NCBI GenBank assembly: GCA_027886175.1 | Contig: JAJNNQ010000018.1 | Coordinates: forward strand, 17,775,001 to 17,839,000 | Source: Phylloscopus collybita | Lineage: Eukaryota; Chordata; Aves; Passeriformes; Phylloscopidae | Direction: 5' to 3' | Length of the DNA: 64,000 nt | Part shown: positions 50,320 to 61,598 of the stretch, piece after piece | How positions within the stretch are numbered: position 1 is the stretch's first letter | How the letters are laid out: each line of letters opens with the position of its first letter | Program-made: the position numbers and the translations under genes | Notes under the pieces: model-generated | The model's database searches: none | Seen by the model: the letters and a program-made list of their open reading frames with translations, nothing else | Told to the model about the DNA's origin: nothing

Positions 50320-51116
50320 CAGTATGTCATGAAGCTCAAAAAGTCCAAGTGCAAGGTGCTCCATCTGGGTCGGGGCAATCCCAATTATGAGCACAGACTG
50401 GGAGATCAAGTCATTGAGAGCAGCCCTGTGGAGAGCTTGGAGGTTCTCATGGCTGAAAAGCTGGACATGCACCATCAATGAGCACTGGCAGCCCAGAAAT
50501 CCAACTCTCTGCTGGCCTGCAGCGTGGGCAGTGTGGGCAGTAGGATGAGGGAGGGGATTCTGCCCCTGTGCTCTGCTTTTGTGGGACCCCACCCAAAGTG
50601 CTGCATCCAGCTCTGGGGCCCCCAACATAGGAAGGACATGGACCTTGAAGAGGGTTGAAGAGGGTCCGGAGGAGGGCTGATGATGGTCAGAGGGCAGAAG
50701 CATGTCTCATGAAGACAGACTGAGCGAGCTGGAGTTGTTCAGCCTGGGGGAGAGAAGGCTACAAGCCAAGACCTCATTGCAGCCTTCCATTACTTCAAGG
50801 GGACTTAGAAAAAAGAGGGAGAGGGACTTTTTATACAGGCAGAGAGTGACAGAACAAGGGGGAACAGTTTTAAATTAAGAGGAGAGGTTTAGATGAGATG
50901 TTTGGAAGAAATTCTTTAGTGGAAAGGTGATGAGGCACTGGCACAGGTTGCCCAGAGAAGCTATGGATGCCACATCCCTGGAAATATTCAAAGCCAGGCT
51001 GGATGTGGCTTGAAGCAACCTGGTCTGGTGGATGACATCCCTGCAGGTGGTGGCTGAGTTCGAACTAGATGACCTTGAAGGTCTCTTCCAAACCTAACCC
51101 TTCTATGATTCTATTC
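50320..51116 (+). mobile_element. CR1 LINE, 5'-truncated 3' end
   Basis: This is a degenerate copy of the CR1 non-LTR retrotransposon, the main LINE of birds. The early part translates to the C-terminal region of the CR1 reverse-transcriptase ORF ([19 protein letters not shown], about 50,350-50,405), then decays through a stop at about 50,479. Downstream are the family's usual blocks: the segment around GGACATGGACCTT (50,634), the segment around TGAGCGAGCTGGAGTTGTTC (50,721-50,740), and the 3' UTR ending in the octamer-like repeat TTCTATGATTCTATT (51,101-51,116). The 5' edge is approximate. It sits in the same orientation as FOXN3, in intron 2. It is inactive because of the truncation and stops. 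Confidence 0.92.
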
Positions 51117-54108
51117 AGTTACTCTTGTGAACACAGATTTGTTTAAGAAAAAGCCCCATGTGGCTACATCTGGTTAAGTTTTGCTTAGCACGCATGTAGG
51201 GAAAGATGTGGCCCATGCTTATATGTATTTTTAAACCAATAAAGTTTTTTATCTCTAAGTAATTTGCTTTTATATTTTGATACATAGTCTGGTATTTTTA
51301 ATCAGTACAAGTCTGGTAAAGGTCTTCTAGGTAAAGGAAGATACTGAGGGAAGATCATTTTTATGAGATATGTAAGAATCTTGCTGATTTTATGATTCTT
51401 CTAGCTTGTCAGGTTTTAAGTAATTTAGAAACAATGAGATTTTTCTTTCTTCAGTAGCAACAACTGGCTTGTTATGATTCAGTAGTTAAATTTTGGTCTC
51501 AAGGAAAAAGCTATTTAGCTTTCTAACTAATTCAATTTAATTCCCAGTTAAAGTCCCTTCCCCAACCATTCCTCACCTGTTCCAGTACCTCAGAGCTAGC
51601 TTAAAGCAGGATGTCCTCTCAGCTCCAGAGATGAGAAATTTCTACGGGTGGACTGGGGAAGAGAGGAATTGCCAAAATTTATTGTCTGGTAGTGCTTCAT
51701 TGACAAGCAGCCCAGAAACATGGGTGGTTGGTTTAGGTGCAATTATGAGTCCCTGTCCTGGACACTTGAGCTCTGACATCCTTAAAGGCAAAGTGGATCC
51801 TGAATATGTGCTTGGGTGGTTTTTTCAGTCTTCTAGCTTAATTTTTTTGGACTTAATACCTGTGTGTCTTTTCTCTGGCTTGGAAAAACTGAGGCACAGA
51901 ATACCATATGCTTTCTTTAATGGCGTGGGCAAAGGTGGATATTTTGGAGGACCAGGCGTGTTGCTGTTGGAGAGCGGCCCTGTGGATGGTTTCAGGGACT
52001 AACTGGCCTCATAGATGGGGGCAAGAAACTCCTTCCTCATGTGTGCTGCTTTTAGCAAGAGCTTCCTGAGATATTTTCACTTGGAGCAAAATCAGCATCC
52101 AGAACTGAAGCTCACAGCAATTCTTACCTTTAGTTACACAAGAGAGCATAGAATACTTTGGCTCTGCCATGTCATCCATATCCATGATTCCTCTTGGCCT
52201 GCAGCCTTTGGATCTCAGTGGTCAAGTGGCTGGAGCTGCTGTGTTCTTTGGTAGTTGGGATAGTCCACCCACAGATGCTTATTATCACTGCCGTGTCTGG
52301 CCATTTATTGCAGTGGCAGTAAAATAGTGGTTATTCTTTCTGGAGAGTAAGCACATTTATGAGTCGTGATGCTGACAAAGTTTATCTACATGCTGGCAAC
52401 AAAACCGGCTTTTAAAGAGTCCTAAATTTCTTGTAGCTCTAAGTGGTGTCAAACTCATCAGTGATAGAGGTCACGTAAGATAAGCAACAGGGGAGGGAAA
52501 GAGAGGGATTGACCTTCCTGGTTTGGCATACAACTTTTCTTCCTCCTGAATTTTTTGTGGGTTGTTGTTGGCCCTTCTTAGCCTGAAAAATTACGTGTTT
52601 TTTCCACCAATGTCGACTCCAGACTTCAGAAAAGCTACTTTTCGTTTACTCTTGAGTACCAACAGAGTTGGGACTGAGAGCTGTGGAAAGTAGCTGTTGT
52701 GGCCATAAATGATGCCTCTGGATCCTGCTTAGTTATCCATAATAATAATTTTGGAGACAATATATTTTAATTAGTGTTGTTAAATTATTTGATTCCTGTT
52801 TAGTTGTTCACATTTCATTTGGGCTCTTATGGAAAAATTGTCTTGGGAACTATTGTAGGAATTTGTGGGAGGACGCATTCTAAGGATCTTAAATATGAAT
52901 GGGTTTTTCCTTGTTGCAGTAGAAAAGAAACCAAATTGCTGCCCTTAGCCAGTGACTTAAGATACCAAAACACTATCTACGGCATGCTGAATTGCTATAT
53001 TTCATTGCAGCAGTGAAGAGTAGCAATTTACCACTAGCTGAGAGCTCTCAGGATTTTGAAGCACCAGTGTAACTTGCTGAAAGATGACTGTTGGTAAGCA
53101 GAGGAATGAACAGGCTTCTGTACAGGGAAGTCTCAATGGCATGGAGAATTGTCTGTGGCAGTATGTGGAGCAGAAACTTAGGGAATTTTGCATAAGAGAA
53201 TCTAGTTGAATGGTGAATTCACACTAATTCAAGCTTTGAGCAAAAAATTAGCCTGTGCTCCAGAGCTATGTTTATGAGATCCCCCACCTGCTACTTGCAG
53301 GAAGGTTCACACTGAGGTAAAGTAACTATTATGAATGTATTTCTGAATTTACAGTTGGAAAAAAGTGTCCACAGCGCAGCTTGCAAGACTTAATGCAAGA
53401 CTGGGGTTAGTTGCTGGCATTCCTTATCTCAAGGTTTCATTTACATACTTTTATCCCTTTTCTTCACTCTTTAGTGTGGTGAGTGGGAACTTTTAGTGTG
53501 GAGAGTGGGAATGCATGTCTTGTAGGTTCTGCATGCTTCAGTAAAAATAGGAAAATCATTCATGAAATGTTTTGGTTTTACATTAATGGGAGGGATATTA
53601 AACATCACAGTTAAGGTTTAGTCGTTCAGACGTATTACATCGTTCAGATGTAATAAATGTAGCACTTTTGCAGTTAGATCTCTTTAAATAGTTGAGAAGA
53701 ATTAAATAGACCTTGCAAGGACAAGATCTTCATCTTTAGGACTAAAGTCCTTGCCATGCAGGAAAAACTGTGTTTGAAGGATTCTCCTCAGTACCACTGC
53801 TTTGCAGTGGCTGGTTGCATGCAGCCTTCCCAAGTCCCAGAAAAACACAGAATCACTGCACATCCAGAGATCATAGCTGCTCCTGGGAGCACTTTGAAGG
53901 CTTTTGGAGAACTGCCTGCTGCTGGTGTATATGGAGCTACAGTTATACTTAAGCTTTGGGAGAATATCATGGGTCAAAAGGTATTAACTTCTGCAGGAAT
54001 TCCCTTCAGACATGGTATTTATAAATAAATTTAACTGGAAATAATGATATGATTTTTACGTAATTCCACCCCTCCTGAAGTACTTGAGGACTAAGGGGCT
54101 GCACATAA
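51117..54108 (+). other. FOXN3: FOXN3 intron 2, no gene seen
   Basis: Unique-looking intron sequence. Small tandem repeats occur at about 53,470-53,511 (22-bp unit TTTAGTGTGG..., twice) and 53,623-53,660 (CGTTCAGA, 18-bp period). Confidence 0.6.
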
Positions 54109-54337
54109 ATAGAATCACAGATTCATGGAACATCCTGAGTTCGAAGGAATCATCAAGTCCAGCTCCTGGCCCTGCACAGGACACCCCAAGAATCACACTC
54201 TGTGCCTGAGAGCATTGTCCGGACACTTCTTGAACTCTTCAGGCTGGTGCTGTGACCACTTCCCTGGGGATCCTGTTCCAGTGCCCAACCAACCATCCAA
54301 CTATCCTCTGGGTAAAAAACTTTTTTCTGCTATAACG
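54109..54337 (-). mobile_element. CR1 LINE 3' tail, short copy
   Basis: On the plus strand this begins ATAGAATCACAGATTCATGG and continues with CAAGTCCAGCTCCTGGCCCTGC, the inverted 3' UTR of a CR1 subfamily different from the 50.3-kb copy. Matching blocks run to about CTCTGGGTAAAAAAC. Only about 230 bases of the 3' end remain, typical of CR1 5' truncation. It is non-coding. Confidence 0.85.
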
Positions 54338-54916
54338 GTGTACGTAATTTGCTGGCTTTCCTGCATAGCTGAAGTAAGAAGGAATGCGTGGTGTGCATGG
54401 AAAGTGCAGGTTCTCGATCTTCAGTTAGGAGGGATGGGAAGCTGGACAGTTAGAATGTGGCTGAGAATTAGACAGATGCTGGCATTTGTACTTTTGCATG
54501 GTTTGCTTTGAAGCAGTAGAATGAACTTGTCCAAAATTTTTTTTGCTGTTTTGGCAATTAATGTAATGCATTTATTTTTATGTAATTGCTCATTACACTA
54601 ATTTATATGTGTTTTCTCTGTCATACCCTTCTACACAGTTGAAGGTTTCCCCTTTCGATGCTTAGGGTTAAATATACAGACCTTGCTTTTGTAAAAGAGT
54701 GTAGGTTTGGTTTACAATTTTGTGTTGATATATAATACTTTCTACACTTCTGGTTGCATGGCAGAGAAAGAGGAAAAAAGATATCATAGAGACAAATTGC
54801 ACCGAATTTTCAGTCCGGTGCTAGCTCTTGAGGCAAATGCAGTTTTATTGTTCATGATGTACCTCCCTTTTCTGCTAAAATTCTTTTTTTTTTTAATCTC
54901 TCCATATATATGTGTC

Positions 54917-54946
54917 TATATATAAAAACTTTTTATATATAAAAAG
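54917..54946. repeat. AT-rich palindrome
   Basis: TATATATAAAAA and TTTTTATATATA are inverted around a single C. The overlapping CTTTTTATATATAAAAAG (54,929-54,946) is a perfect 18-bp palindrome. It lies beside a T-run and ATATAT tract, so it may be just low-complexity drift. Confidence 0.85.
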
Positions 54947-55090
54947 CATTACAAAGTCATGCTGTTGTTTAGATCATCCAAACACTTTTAAGGTAAAATA
55001 GGAGCAAAAATTGGGTTGTCAGGTAGAGCTTTCTGTCTGCATGTGTCTCTGTGCCAGGAAAACAAGATGCTGTCATAGTGGTATATCTGA

Positions 55091-55237
55091 AATCACAGAA
55101 TCACAGAATATTCTGTCTTGGAAGTGACACACAAGTACCTTCAAGCCCAGGTCTTAAGTGAATGGCCCAGACAGGGATCAAACCTGCAACTGTGGCATTA
55201 TTAGTACTGTGTTCTAACCACCTGAGCTAATCTCTGC
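55091..55237 (-). mobile_element. tRNA-Ile/CR1 composite SINE
   Basis: Read on the minus strand, the element starts with a decayed tRNA-Ile. The A-box-like TTAGCTCAGGTGG is the complement of 55,218-55,230, the anticodon loop CTAATAA (anticodon AAT) of 55,198-55,204, and the B box GGTTTGATCCC of 55,174-55,184. The tail (55,091 to about 55,150) resembles a CR1 3' end and finishes in the ATTCTGTGATT microsatellite. A tRNA head joined to a LINE tail marks a SINE mobilised by CR1 machinery. The SINE of this type that I know of is passerine (TguSINE1-like). It is not a working tRNA gene because the acceptor stem is broken and no mature 3' end is present. Confidence 0.85.
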
Positions 55238-55259
55238 GAAGTTTCCTTAGGAAAGATGT

Positions 55260-55292
55260 GTTTAGACTAACTGGTTACCAGTTAGTCTAAAC
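55260..55292. repeat. Perfect 15-bp inverted repeat, 3-nt loop
   Basis: The arms GTTTAGACTAACTGG and CCAGTTAGTCTAAAC pair without mismatch around TTA. It begins 23 bases after the head of the SINE. A perfect, long-armed, tiny-loop palindrome in neutral intron DNA suggests a recent templated inversion event. It would form a cruciform or a stable RNA hairpin. Confidence 0.9.
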
Positions 55293-58200
55293 AGTTGACT
55301 CTAAATTGAGAGTCTTAACTAACCTGAACCATCTCTTGTTTTTTCGAAAACAAAACAGACTTTAAAATTTAGTAAAACCCCTCCACTTTGTCTGAATTTT
55401 TGTTGTTTCAGCTTTTGCTATAATACTTGTAATATTTCACTGCCTCTCGGGCAGTGCTGCATTTGTTCTGAGGAATAAAGTTCCTTGTTCTTGGCTTAGC
55501 AAGTCTGCTTTGATGTGTCATTTGCTGTTAGGTTTTAGAGCTGACTAATTTTGAGTTTGGGAAAGCAGAAATGTAATTATGACCCTTTCCATTAAGAGAC
55601 AAGGTTTTCAGTCATTCTTGTTCTAAAAAAAAAAAGTTTTCATTTAGAAAGCTTTGATTTTAATTTGTAGCAATGAAATTGTAGGAAAGGTTTTGCTTTT
55701 TCATCCTTTTCTTCTGTGACTAGGAAAATGTCTTCCTCCCACCAGCTAAAATACTTGCATTATTTTAGTTTCAAAGTAAATATGCTTATGATCTAACCAC
55801 TTTTGCTAATTACCTTCTGCTCTTGCACCAGCACTCACTCTCCAGTAGTATCTAGTATGCCGAAAATGCATTTGGCTGGCTTGGGCTGATGGGGCAAGAG
55901 TCCGTGTCTCAAGTTATGTCTTATGGTAGAGTTATCCACTTGTGTGCCACATCATCTTATATTTGTTCTCCTTGTTATTTATAAAACAGGGTTTGCAAAC
56001 TCGTTGGATTGGCAGTTTTTAATTTAGACATGCATTTAAAAGGGGAAGAATTTACTTCATCAGTGAACTTGCCTTTTTTCTTGTTTTGACTATCTGTTGA
56101 TTCCTTGTTTGGCACCAGGTAAAAAATTAAAACAGTTCTAGCTGGAGTGGTTTAAACAGCTTCTCAGTCCATGCCATGTGTAGCTTCGGACTTCTGGTAC
56201 TGTGTACCAAGCGATGCTTTTGTTTGGAAAGGAAGGGAATTGCTCAAATAAATTTTCTGTTTGTGTTGCATGGCTTTTAAGTTAGACCAGAGTAATGTTA
56301 GCATCTAAGGGTGTGTTTGTGTAATAATATGAATGGATATGATAAGAGTGGTGTGGGAGGCTATTTATATAGAGATTTGTATCTTAAAAGTTATGAAATT
56401 GGCTTCAAAATCACGTTGTTATTTAAAACAATGAAGGGAGGAGCTGGGTGCCTTGCTTTAGAGCCTTTAAGAACTATTACAAGCTCTTTTATAGAAGCAA
56501 AAACAGCTGGAAAGGTTTTTTGGTCTCCCCCCACGATTCTGCACCATCTCATGATTTTCTAATAGAAACATCTAAAATACCAATATGCTAAAAATGCTAT
56601 GAATCAACAACATTAAAGAGATATTCTGGAGGTTGCAATAAAGCTATAATCTGTCAAGTTTCTTTCAAATTCTTCTGTTAGTGGTGTGTTTAATGCTGCC
56701 TGAGAAAGTCTTTTGCAAGAAGAACATAGTAATTACAGAAGTCCTTCACCATACAGTGCAGATGTCAGCATTTGTGGACATTGGGTGCAGTTATGAAGAG
56801 AGAAGAGACCCTTTGGAGCAGCCAGCCCTTTTTATGGGTGCTTTGGAGCTGATGTAACTGGCTTCCTCTTGCAGGGCAAGCAGTGGGGAGTTTTTACACC
56901 ACCAGCATCCTCAAAGGCTGGTTACTGGTTTTCAGCAGGGTTTGGTACATTATGCAACTCTGAAAGGCAAGATGACTGCTGTTTAGGTATTCCAGTATTG
57001 GTAGGATGAATGGAGTAAATATAAGGTGTCCTCTTTGTTCCTTTTTGTTCAGCCTTTGGATAGGGCCTTCAGCAGTTTGGACTTCATTTTCTAGCTATGC
57101 ATTTTTATCTGTAGGAGTGTTTGTATGTTATTTTTGGTTGCTTTTCACCTTCAGCTAGTCATTTCCAATTGCTGTTTCTGTGGTTTCCCCCCCTGACACA
57201 CACACTGTAGTTCTTTTTTTTTTTTTTTTTCCTACCTGGATCGTCTCTAAATATAACTGATCATAAGCATCTATCTGAGGAATGCAGGGACAAGTGCTTT
57301 CAGTCATCATTGCACTGTACTGAAAGTGCATTTGCATTTTGAAAAAAAAAAAAGTTGCAGCCTTTTTTTGAAGCAGGATTTTCATTTGTAAACTGTATGC
57401 TATTTTTGGTGTGTCAGATATGAAGGCTTCCTGTGTGAAACCGATCAAGAAAAAGATCACAGGAGACCTGGAGCAGTGACTCAGGTCACAGCAGGCCTGG
57501 TTGCGTGACACCTGTGTCATCAATATAGCCTTGCTTTGGCATCCCTAAATGAGATTTTCTTTTCCTTTAGATGGTTGATCTGTTCAAAGGCATATTTGAT
57601 CATGAATAATTTGAAGGAAAACAACGTTAAAACCTTCTGAGAATATCATACGTCTTCTCTTCCTTGTTACTTCTGAACTCCTCACATCATCATCTGATGT
57701 TGGGCGAATTGTCGATTTTCATCACTGGAGTCTGCTCAGAAAACTCTTTCTCCCTGTTTCCTTCCACTCCAGGCATGTTAAGTCAGATAAATTCATACAC
57801 TGATGTTTAATCACTGATCACTTACCACTCTTGTGCAATATTGATCAGCAGCCTTTTTGTATGCAATGATCAGAATGAGTAATAGCTTCCTAGTAAACAC
57901 GAGGAGTGGGAGGGAGTGGGAGGGTGAAGGTGGTGACTTAGCCCCATGTAGAAGTTGACACAGGTTTTTTTCAGAAGTTTCTAGACTCCATCCAATTTCT
58001 TTTCCCCTCACCTACTCCAAACTCTGTTTCTTTCCTTGCTCTGTTCAAGATGAGCATCAGTCCTTTTCATTAGATGGTGTGTCTCTCAGCAAGTGCCCCA
58101 ATCCTCCTCTCAGGGCTGCTGGTGCTGCTGAAGTTGTACAGTGTCTCATTTTCCTGAGGAGCCTGTCATTTCTTCTTTCAGTATACTACAAACACACAGG

Positions 58201-59880
58201 CTTCCTATTTCGTGGGGACATCGTGTGAACATCATACCTGAAAATGAAAAATGACTGCTTGTGAGATAATTCAGTTAAAAAGAAGCCAGGGAAAACCCAG
58301 ATAGGCAGGGCTGTGGTGTGTGGGTTGAAAGCTGTTTTTTTACCCCTTCCTTCCTCCCACTCTTTCCTTACCAGGCAAAAGACCCAGTCTGTGCCTGAAC
58401 TTGCTATTCTGAATAACCTCTTATCTGCACTGTGGCTGATGCTCACATCTTATTTGCTACCAGCTTAGAGCGCCCTGAAGAGGGACATTTCTCTTTCTGC
58501 TGGGTCTGTTTCAGTGAGTTTGCAGGCTGGCTCTCTGCTGCTGCCTCTGTCGTTACACCTTTTGAGTCTCTCCTGTGAATTTGAGGAAACTCACTTTTTT
58601 TTTACTATTTCTATGAAATAGCAAAATCATTGTGGGATTTGGAATGGCATCTGGAAAAATGAGGTAGACTTTTAAACAGAGGAATAATTTATATTGAGTC
58701 AGGATTTGGTTAAGTATTTAGACTTTGATTAATGCTCTGCTAATGTAGAACTAGTCTGCCCAGGAAATAACATGAATAAACCTGTGAATTCTGTTCTTGC
58801 CAAGATGTAGGTTTTGATTAGGGACTTGCTAGCTTCCTTAGAAAATTTGTAGATTTAAATATTCCTTTTTTGCACACCAGTGAGTTCAGATATTATTTCT
58901 CTAATGTAATCACTTTGCTGTGTTAAGTAATAAACTATCTGCACAATTTCAAATCTGTTTTACTGGTGGAGGTGCTCAGGGAACCTGATTATCCACTCTA
59001 AAATACACTTGATTCAGTGGCTCATGCTGCAGAAGTTTTCTCTGACAAGATTTGTTGTGTCCGCCACTTTTAGTATTTTACCAGTTGCAACCTATGTAGC
59101 CATGTTTGCAAAAATGCAGTCACCTAAAGAATCCAAGACAAAATATCCTATAGTTGTCAAATCTATTTCTGAGATGGCTGCGTGGAGATAAATATTAAAG
59201 GGAGTCTTCTTACAGTTTTAATGAAGCTTACTGTGAATTAAACTTTGAAGACTAAGCAAGTTCATCTTCTTGCTCTTTTTACAAGCCTTTGCTTCTGCAT
59301 CAGACTTAAAAGTGGGAGAAAAATGTGAGTATGACTGAATTAATGGCTTCCAAACCAAAAAGTTTTTGCATTGTTCTTTTTAGCTTACTTCACCTTGAGG
59401 ATGATTTGGGTGAGACCTGACAATGTAGCTTTTCTTTCACTGCCTGCCACTGCATGCTTCTGCTGAGAAGGACACTTCTCACCTGTTTCTCCCTCCCTGA
59501 CTTCCTGGTAGGCTGCTCATCTCCTGGGGCTGGGTGTAGGTTCCCCAGCTGTGGCACAGTGGGGGCTGGTGCCCTGCACTTTCAGGGAGGATGAGGGGAC
59601 TGTGCTTGCTGCCAGGGTGGAAATGCTGTGTTTAACCCACATGCCACAGTATCTCCTGTTTGTGCTTGTGGTAATGCCATGGCCCTGGCTATCTCCAGCC
59701 ATCCATGGGCTGGAGCTGGTGTGGGAAGAAGCTTTGTGCCCTCATGCACAAAGGAGACCAAAGGCGCAGCTGTGACTGGGAAAGGATGCTTGTACTTGCA
59801 ACATGGCAGTCAGTGGAGCAGGTAGGTGGCTTAGGAGCCTGCTCCTTGTCGCTGCCTGCAAATATAATTTCCTTGCCATA
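55293..59880 (+). other. FOXN3: FOXN3 intron 2, no gene seen
   Basis: A T-run of 17 at 57,214-57,230 and a short A-run near 57,341-57,351 are the only clear low-complexity tracts. No exon, RNA gene or transposon was recognised. Confidence 0.6.
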
Positions 59881-59923
59881 TTGAAATTGGAGCCTTCCTA
59901 TGTTGGAAGGCTCTGGTGCAATT
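59881..59923. repeat. Hairpin with 9-bp perfect stem and extended outer pairing
   Basis: GAGCCTTCC (59,890-59,898) pairs perfectly with GGAAGGCTC (59,905-59,913) around the loop TATGTT. G-U pairs and a few more base pairs extend the stem outward past an internal loop. The transcript in the FOXN3 sense would carry it. Confidence 0.7.
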
Positions 59924-61470
59924 GAGATGTGTTTTTGACTCTCCTAGGAAGACATTTATGGCCAGCACTCCAGAAGGTGCAGGAAGAGGTTATTGCTATA
60001 GGTGGAAGTACCCTGACTCTGCAATGGTCCCAGTGAGGGCTTGCTGCTCTCTGGCCATGGGTAGGTTTCAATGGTGTGCCTCTCAGGTGGGATGCTCAGT
60101 TTGCATTATAGTAAAAAAAAGATACCAAATCCCACTCTGTAAGGAAAGCCCTCTCCCACAGGCACTGCAGTTGTAGTCCCACCAGGGTGCCTGTGTCTAA
60201 GAGGGAGTAGCTGTACTGTAGCTGCTGGGTTTTGACCTCCCCACAGGAGGCTAGTTTCCTCCTAGAGCTAAACTGGTCTTTCCTGGTTTGTCTTCATTGT
60301 GGAGCCATTGATCTTACTGTTTAATTTAGGAGGCATTTCTCCAGAGGCTTGTGGTAGTACATGGTGTTTGGGTGGAAGGAGGATTTGTGTAGGCTGCTTG
60401 CAAAAATGCCAAGTCGCGGTGAAGTCCCAGATTTTTTTCAGTCCATGAGGTTTCGGGTTATGACATTTGGGCTGTTGAGGCTCCTGAACCAAGCCCTGCC
60501 CTGCTGAGTTTGTGCTGGTTTGGGCTGTGAGAATGAGATGAGAACTTCACTGCAGTCATGAGTTGCTTCATTTTGGAGGATGTTTGCAGCATGGGGAGGT
60601 GTTTTGTTTTGCTTTCTGAGGTTTCATTCAGCCATGAGAAAGAGGAGGAGGAAAGAGTAAGATAGTAAAAACTAAGCATCTCTGAACCTAGCATAGAAAT
60701 GGGCACAAACAAAGTAGAATATGTATGTAAGTAGCCAAGGTAATATGTGTGTTGGGGGATGTGGGTAGCACTGAGGTCTCTGTTGCAGGAGGATGGTTAT
60801 TCTTCAGCATGTGCCTGCTGGAGGTGACAGGGATCTGTTGAGGCTGCTGAGTGGGGCTTGGGATGGATGGAGCACAACTTTGTTTCTATAAAGAGCCCAG
60901 GAACACTTGGAAACCCTACATCCAGGGAACCTCAAACCATTTATCAAAGTGTGTTTTTTCTCCTCAATTCGTCGTGCAAACCAATATTAAACACTAAGCA
61001 AGGAAAAACCATGCATTAAATAAACAGATATGAGAGAAATGGTGCAAATCCATTTGCTTTTGTCAGGTCTTCCTTATTTTTAGTTTTATTTGTCAGGGAT
61101 AATGGATTTATTACAACCAACTCCCTTTCACACATTTCTGCTAGCTGTTAACCCCTTCCCCTGGAAATTCACTCACTGGCTTATTTCGTCATTAATACAG
61201 TGGTAGGCAAAAAGTGACCTGTAAACCTTTAGCACAGATATAAGTGTTGAATAATTTTTTAAATATCTGTTTTGTGAAGGGTTGTATTTTAAAATTGTCC
61301 CTAGGTTTTTATATATGATGTAACTATACATTTGTAAGAAAAGGCAATTTATGTCTTTTCCAGTTGTAGATAATATAGATAATATGAAGGGCATGGATAA
61401 TCAGTGGGTATTTAAATGAGTGTACCTCTGATACAAAATTAGCACACCCCACTAAATGGCCTATTGGTCT

Positions 61471-61598
61471 GGAGTCTGTTTTTTGGTTTTTTGTGTGTGT
61501 GGTGGTTTTTTTTGGTTGTTGTGTTGTTTTTTTTGTTTTGTTTTTTGTGTTTTTTGTTTGTTTGTTTGTTTTGGTTTGGTTTGGTTTGGTTTTTTTCC
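61471..61598 (+). repeat. G/T low-complexity tract with (TTTG)n and (TTTGG)n
   Basis: About 128 bases almost free of A and C, including GTTT repeated at about 61,556-61,571 and GGTTT repeated at about 61,573-61,592. It explains the lysine- or phenylalanine-rich open frames on the two strands. Confidence 0.93.

Noticed and set aside
50254..50481. A host gene from the 75-codon open frame
   Set aside because: The translation matches the C-terminal part of the CR1 reverse-transcriptase ORF and ends in a premature stop. It is a LINE fragment.
55163..55237. A functional tRNA-Ile gene
   Set aside because: The tRNA-like part has a broken acceptor stem and is joined to a CR1-like tail, so it is the head of a SINE.
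61573..61592. Interstitial telomere repeat
   Set aside because: The unit is TTTGG, not TTAGGG, and it lies in a degenerate G/T tract.
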